Source of the DNA: Nocardioides agariphilus
GTDB lineage: Bacteria > Actinomycetota > Actinomycetes > Propionibacteriales > Nocardioidaceae
Length of the DNA stretch: 64,000 bases
Assembly (NCBI RefSeq): GCF_015352445.1
Contig: NZ_JADKPO010000004.1
Coordinates: 1 to 64,000, forward strand
Direction of reading: 5' to 3'
In this document: in pieces, positions 61,824 to 64,000 of the stretch
How the letters are laid out: the number at the start of each line of letters is the position of its first letter
Numbering within the stretch: the first letter of the stretch is position 1
Notes under the pieces: model-generated
The model's database searches: none
Seen by the model: the letters and a program-made list of their open reading frames with translations, nothing else
Told to the model about the DNA's origin: nothing
Made by a program: the position numbers and the translations under genes

Positions 61824-62566
61824 GCACCGCGACCACCAACCGCGCCCGCGAGTTCCGCGGCACCCACACCGAGGGCCGCACCAGCGAGGAGCTGCGTGAG
61901 CTGGTCTCCCACGTAGGTGCCGAGCTCGAGCTGGCCCCTGCCGAGAACATCATCGAGTGGGCGGTCGCCACGTTCGGCGAGCGCTTCTGCATCACCTCCT
62001 CGATGGGCGACGCAGTGCTCGCTCACCTCGCGGCCAAGGTGACCCCCGGTGTCGACGTGGTGTTCCTCGACACCGGCTACCACTTCATCGAGACCATCGG
62101 CACCCGCGACGCGGTCCAGGCCACGATGCCGGTCAACCTGCTCACGATCACGCCGGTGCAGTCCGTGGCCGAGCAGGACGCCGCCTACGGCAAGGACCTC
62201 TACAAGACCGATCCGGACCTGTGCTGCCAGCTGCGCAAGGTCCAGCCGCTGGCCGACGCCCTCGGCCAGTACGACGCCTGGGCCACGGGCCTGCGACGTG
62301 CCGAGACCCACAACCGGGTCATCGCGCCGGTCGTGGGCTGGGATGCCCGCAAGGGCAAGGTCAAGGTCTCGCCCCTGGCCCGGTGGAGCGACGACGACGT
62401 GCAGCGCTACATCGAGGACAACGGTGTCCTGGTCAACCCGCTCGCCTACGACGGCTACCCCTCGATCGGCTGCGCCCCCTGCACCCGCCGCGTCGCGCCG
62501 GGCGACGACCCGCGCAGCGGCCGGTGGGCCGGCACCAACAAGACCGAGTGCGGCATCCACCGATGA
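61820..62566 (+). CDS. cysH: APS/PAPS reductase (assimilatory, 4Fe-4S type)
   Basis: Reduces adenylyl sulfate to sulfite. The 248-residue protein has the P-loop-like SSMGDAVLAHLA, the cluster cysteines in DPDLCCQLRK and GCAPCTRR, and the C-terminal ECGIHR catalytic cysteine. The two Cys pairs are the mark of the bacterial 4Fe-4S APS reductases, so APS is more likely than PAPS. ATG 61820 overlaps the zinc-ribbon gene. No cysDN or cysC follows in this operon. Confidence 0.93.
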   Translation: MSTATTNRAREFRGTHTEGRTSEELRELVSHVGAELELAPAENIIEWAVATFGERFCITSSMGDAVLAHLAAKVTPGVDVVFLDTGYHFIETIGTRDAVQATMPVNLLTITPVQSVAEQDAAYGKDLYKTDPDLCCQLRKVQPLADALGQYDAWATGLRRAETHNRVIAPVVGWDARKGKVKVSPLARWSDDDVQRYIEDNGVLVNPLAYDGYPSIGCAPCTRRVAPGDDPRSGRWAGTNKTECGIHR

Positions 62567-62645
62567 ACAGCCCGCACCTGTTTCTCGACACCGACGTCGA
62601 GGTCCGATGAACACGAAGACGAACAACGAGAGGAGGCCGCGCTGA
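62563..62645 (+). other. Chain of two tiny coupled ORFs
   Basis: Between cysH and the chelatase gene are a 15-codon ORF (62563-62610) and a 12-codon ORF (62607-62645). Each starts by ATGA overlap with the stop before it, and the last stop overlaps the chelatase ATG by one base (TGATG). They may pass ribosomes from cysH to the chelatase, or be remains of a deleted gene. The second contains GAGAGGAGG, which can serve the chelatase. Confidence 0.4.
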
Positions 62646-63385
62646 TGGCCGCTCCCGCACTGGTGGCCCTGGCTCACGGCAGCCGCGATCCCCGTTCTGC
62701 CGCCACCATCAACGCCCTCGTCGCCGAGGTCCGCACTCTGCGCCCCGACCTCAAGATCGAGCGTGCGTTCCTCGACCTGGCCAAGCCCTCGCTCGACACG
62801 ACCATCGAGCGACTGGCTCGCAAGCACGACGAGATCGTGGTCGTCCCCCTCCTGCTGACCGAGGCCTACCACGCCAAGGTCGACGTCCCGTCGGCCGTGG
62901 CGGCCGCCCAGGCCCGCCACCCCGGCGTACAGATCCGCGCGACGCCGATCCTCGGGCTCGAGCCCCGCTTCCTCGAGGTGCTCGACCTGCGGATGCGCGA
63001 GGCGCTCAAGGCCGCGCGCGCACGCGAGCTCGATGCACTCGTCCTCGCCGCCGCAGGCTCCAGCGACCCGCTCGCCAACCAGTCGGTCGCACGTCTCGCG
63101 CGCCTGTGGGGCAGCCACCACAAGCTCCCTGTCACCGCGGCGTTCGCCTCGTCGGCTCCCCCCGCCACGGGTGAGGCCGTACGCGCCTTCCGCAAGGAGG
63201 GTCGTCGCCACATCGCCGTCGCCTCGCTCTTCTTGGCGCCCGGGTTCCTGCCCGACCGCGCCGCAGAGCTCGCCCTCGAGGCCGGCGCCGTCGCCATCTC
63301 CGAGCCGCTCGGGGCCCACCCCGAGATCGCCCGCACCGTCTTGGCGCGCTACGCCGTCGGCGCCGTGGAGCTGGTCCCCGTCTAA
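62645..63385 (+). CDS. Sirohydrochlorin chelatase (CbiX/SirB-type)
   Basis: Inserts Fe2+ into sirohydrochlorin to make siroheme, the cofactor of the sulfite reductase upstream. The 246-residue protein has two CbiX-like halves. The metal-binding His is in ALAHGSRDPRSAAT, and LLLTEAYHAKVDVPSA holds the second His; the second half repeats with LAAAGSSDPLANQS. A cobalt-chelatase role is possible but the operon favours iron. GAGGAGG lies 10 bases upstream. Confidence 0.9.
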   Translation: MAAPALVALAHGSRDPRSAATINALVAEVRTLRPDLKIERAFLDLAKPSLDTTIERLARKHDEIVVVPLLLTEAYHAKVDVPSAVAAAQARHPGVQIRATPILGLEPRFLEVLDLRMREALKAARARELDALVLAAAGSSDPLANQSVARLARLWGSHHKLPVTAAFASSAPPATGEAVRAFRKEGRRHIAVASLFLAPGFLPDRAAELALEAGAVAISEPLGAHPEIARTVLARYAVGAVELVPV

Positions 63386-63386
63386 C

Positions 63387-63500
63387 GCGAGTCGGCGCAG
63401 TTCGCCCCTCATAGCTCGCCGAGTCGGCGCAGTTCGCCCCCTGAACCGGGCGATCTGCGCCTTCTCGGGGGTTTGGTGGGGGCCAACTGCGCCGACTCGC
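63387..63500. repeat. Direct and inverted repeat cluster
   Basis: GAGTCGGCGCAGTTCGCCCC occurs at 63389-63408 and 63421-63440 (32-bp period), and AACTGCGCCGACTC, the inverse of its first 14 bases, at 63485-63498. Copy 2 and the inverted copy can form a 14-bp stem enclosing a G/C-rich loop. It lies between convergent genes and could act as a terminator or be a chromosomal REP-like element. Confidence 0.7.
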
Positions 63501-63542
63501 GGTGGGTTACGCGGGCATCGGTGCGGAGGCCTGCCTCGGCGG

Positions 63543-64000
63543 TCAACCCGTCGCTGTTTCGAGCCGTCGGAGGATCGTGGGCCAGTGGCTGAGCAGCGCG
63601 GCCAGGTGGGAGGTCTCGGGGAGCACCTCGAGGTCCGCGTGCGGCACCCGCTCGGCCCACCAGCTCGCCCCTGACATCGCCTGGTCGTCGAGCTCGCCAC
63701 ACCACAGGGTGGTCGGGCAGCGGATCGCCCGCACGTCGAAGTCCCACTCGCGATGCAGCAGCGCTGCGTCGCGAAGGTAGCCCTCAGGCTTCACCAGCGC
63801 CTCGAAGGCCAGGTAGGCGATGAACTCATCGTCGAACTCGCGGAGCACGGCGGCATCGGGCTCCGGCAGCTCGGCCAGGAACCGAGCGGCCAGGGCCGAG
63901 TCGTCCTCGTCGTCGGGACCGACCTTGGCGCGCCAGGCCAGGAACTCCGGACGCAGCCGCTCGACGGCGTCATCGACCGTCCCTCCGGTATCGGTGACGA
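63543..64000 (-). CDS. Alpha/beta hydrolase, C-terminal part (runs off window)
   Basis: The visible 152 codons hold the lid and last third of an alpha/beta hydrolase. The acidic residue of the triad is probably in LWCGELDDQAMSG and the His in LPETSHLAALLSHWP, both typical of this family. The frame stays open to the end of the window, so the start and nucleophile lie beyond 64000. The substrate is unknown. It is convergent with the chelatase gene across the repeat cluster. Confidence 0.8.
   Translation of the reverse strand, partial: VTDTGGTVDDAVERLRPEFLAWRAKVGPDDEDDSALAARFLAELPEPDAAVLREFDDEFIAYLAFEALVKPEGYLRDAALLHREWDFDVRAIRCPTTLWCGELDDQAMSGASWWAERVPHADLEVLPETSHLAALLSHWPTILRRLETATG

Noticed and set aside
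61679-63700. A 673-codon open frame on the minus strand
   Set aside because: It is antisense to cysH and the sirohydrochlorin chelatase gene, both with intact catalytic motifs.

Overview
This window is a chromosomal segment of a high-GC actinobacterium. The best guess is Nocardioides or a relative in the Nocardioidaceae. The reasons are the very GC-rich codon use, the frequent GTG and TTG starts with ATGA or GTGA overlaps, the long actinobacterial form of serine hydroxymethyltransferase, a complete kdpFABCDE locus, an SCO6745-type protein, and a small Cys-containing leader ORF before sulfite reductase. No rRNA, integrase, transposase, CRISPR array or replication origin was seen. Most of the window is ordinary core and household content. 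One stretch (about 15.1-19.1 kb), just downstream of a tRNA cluster, looks accessory.

Layout. 0-5.4 kb: a minus-strand operon for membrane electron transfer (small membrane protein, ApbE flavin transferase, ferric-reductase-like di-heme membrane protein, ferredoxin), then a divergent secreted Asp-rich protein, a two-component system and a secreted or anchored protein. 5.5-9.2 kb: thrS, an acyl-CoA thioesterase-like hydrolase and a HIT protein in one operon. 9.4-14.6 kb: a DUF4012 membrane protein, an M43-type metalloprotease, small proteins and a class IV aminotransferase. 13.6-15.0 kb: tRNA-Val(CAC), and a tRNA-Gly/Cys/Val(GAC) cluster with promoter and terminator.

15.1-19.1 kb: accessory island with three nuclease-like proteins, two of them in a translationally coupled pair, plus a decayed HipBA toxin-antitoxin module. 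19.2-27.9 kb: a peptidase-E-like gene, then kdp potassium uptake preceded by a second 29-residue membrane peptide and a three-copy direct repeat that is a good KdpE operator candidate. Seven in-frame 12-bp repeats sit just after kdpB.

28-41.5 kb: SCO6745-type protein, RDD and PASTA/excalibur membrane proteins, a nucleoside-diphosphate-sugar epimerase-like reductase, a YcnI/CopC-CopD copper module, a secreted beta-propeller, an SRPBCC/ArsR pair with a palindromic operator, an SDR enzyme and LapA/PGPGW membrane proteins. 41.6-49.1 kb: a GNAT-acyl-CoA-synthetase fusion, ackA-pta, a DJ-1/PfpI protein and a YbdK-type carboxylate-amine ligase. 49.2-58.0 kb: a MASE1/PAS sensor kinase, potassium channel and YihY operon, an AidB-like acyl-CoA dehydrogenase, and a MarR regulator next to MOSC and phosphotransferase genes that share its likely operator.

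58.1-63.4 kb: glyA diverges from a cysteine/sulfite assimilation operon (sir, zinc ribbon, cysH, sirohydrochlorin chelatase). Its leader carries an inverted repeat, a 29-codon uORF with a Cys codon near its end, and a hairpin over the ribosome binding site. The window ends inside an alpha/beta hydrolase gene. All functional calls come from reading motifs; no database search was run.
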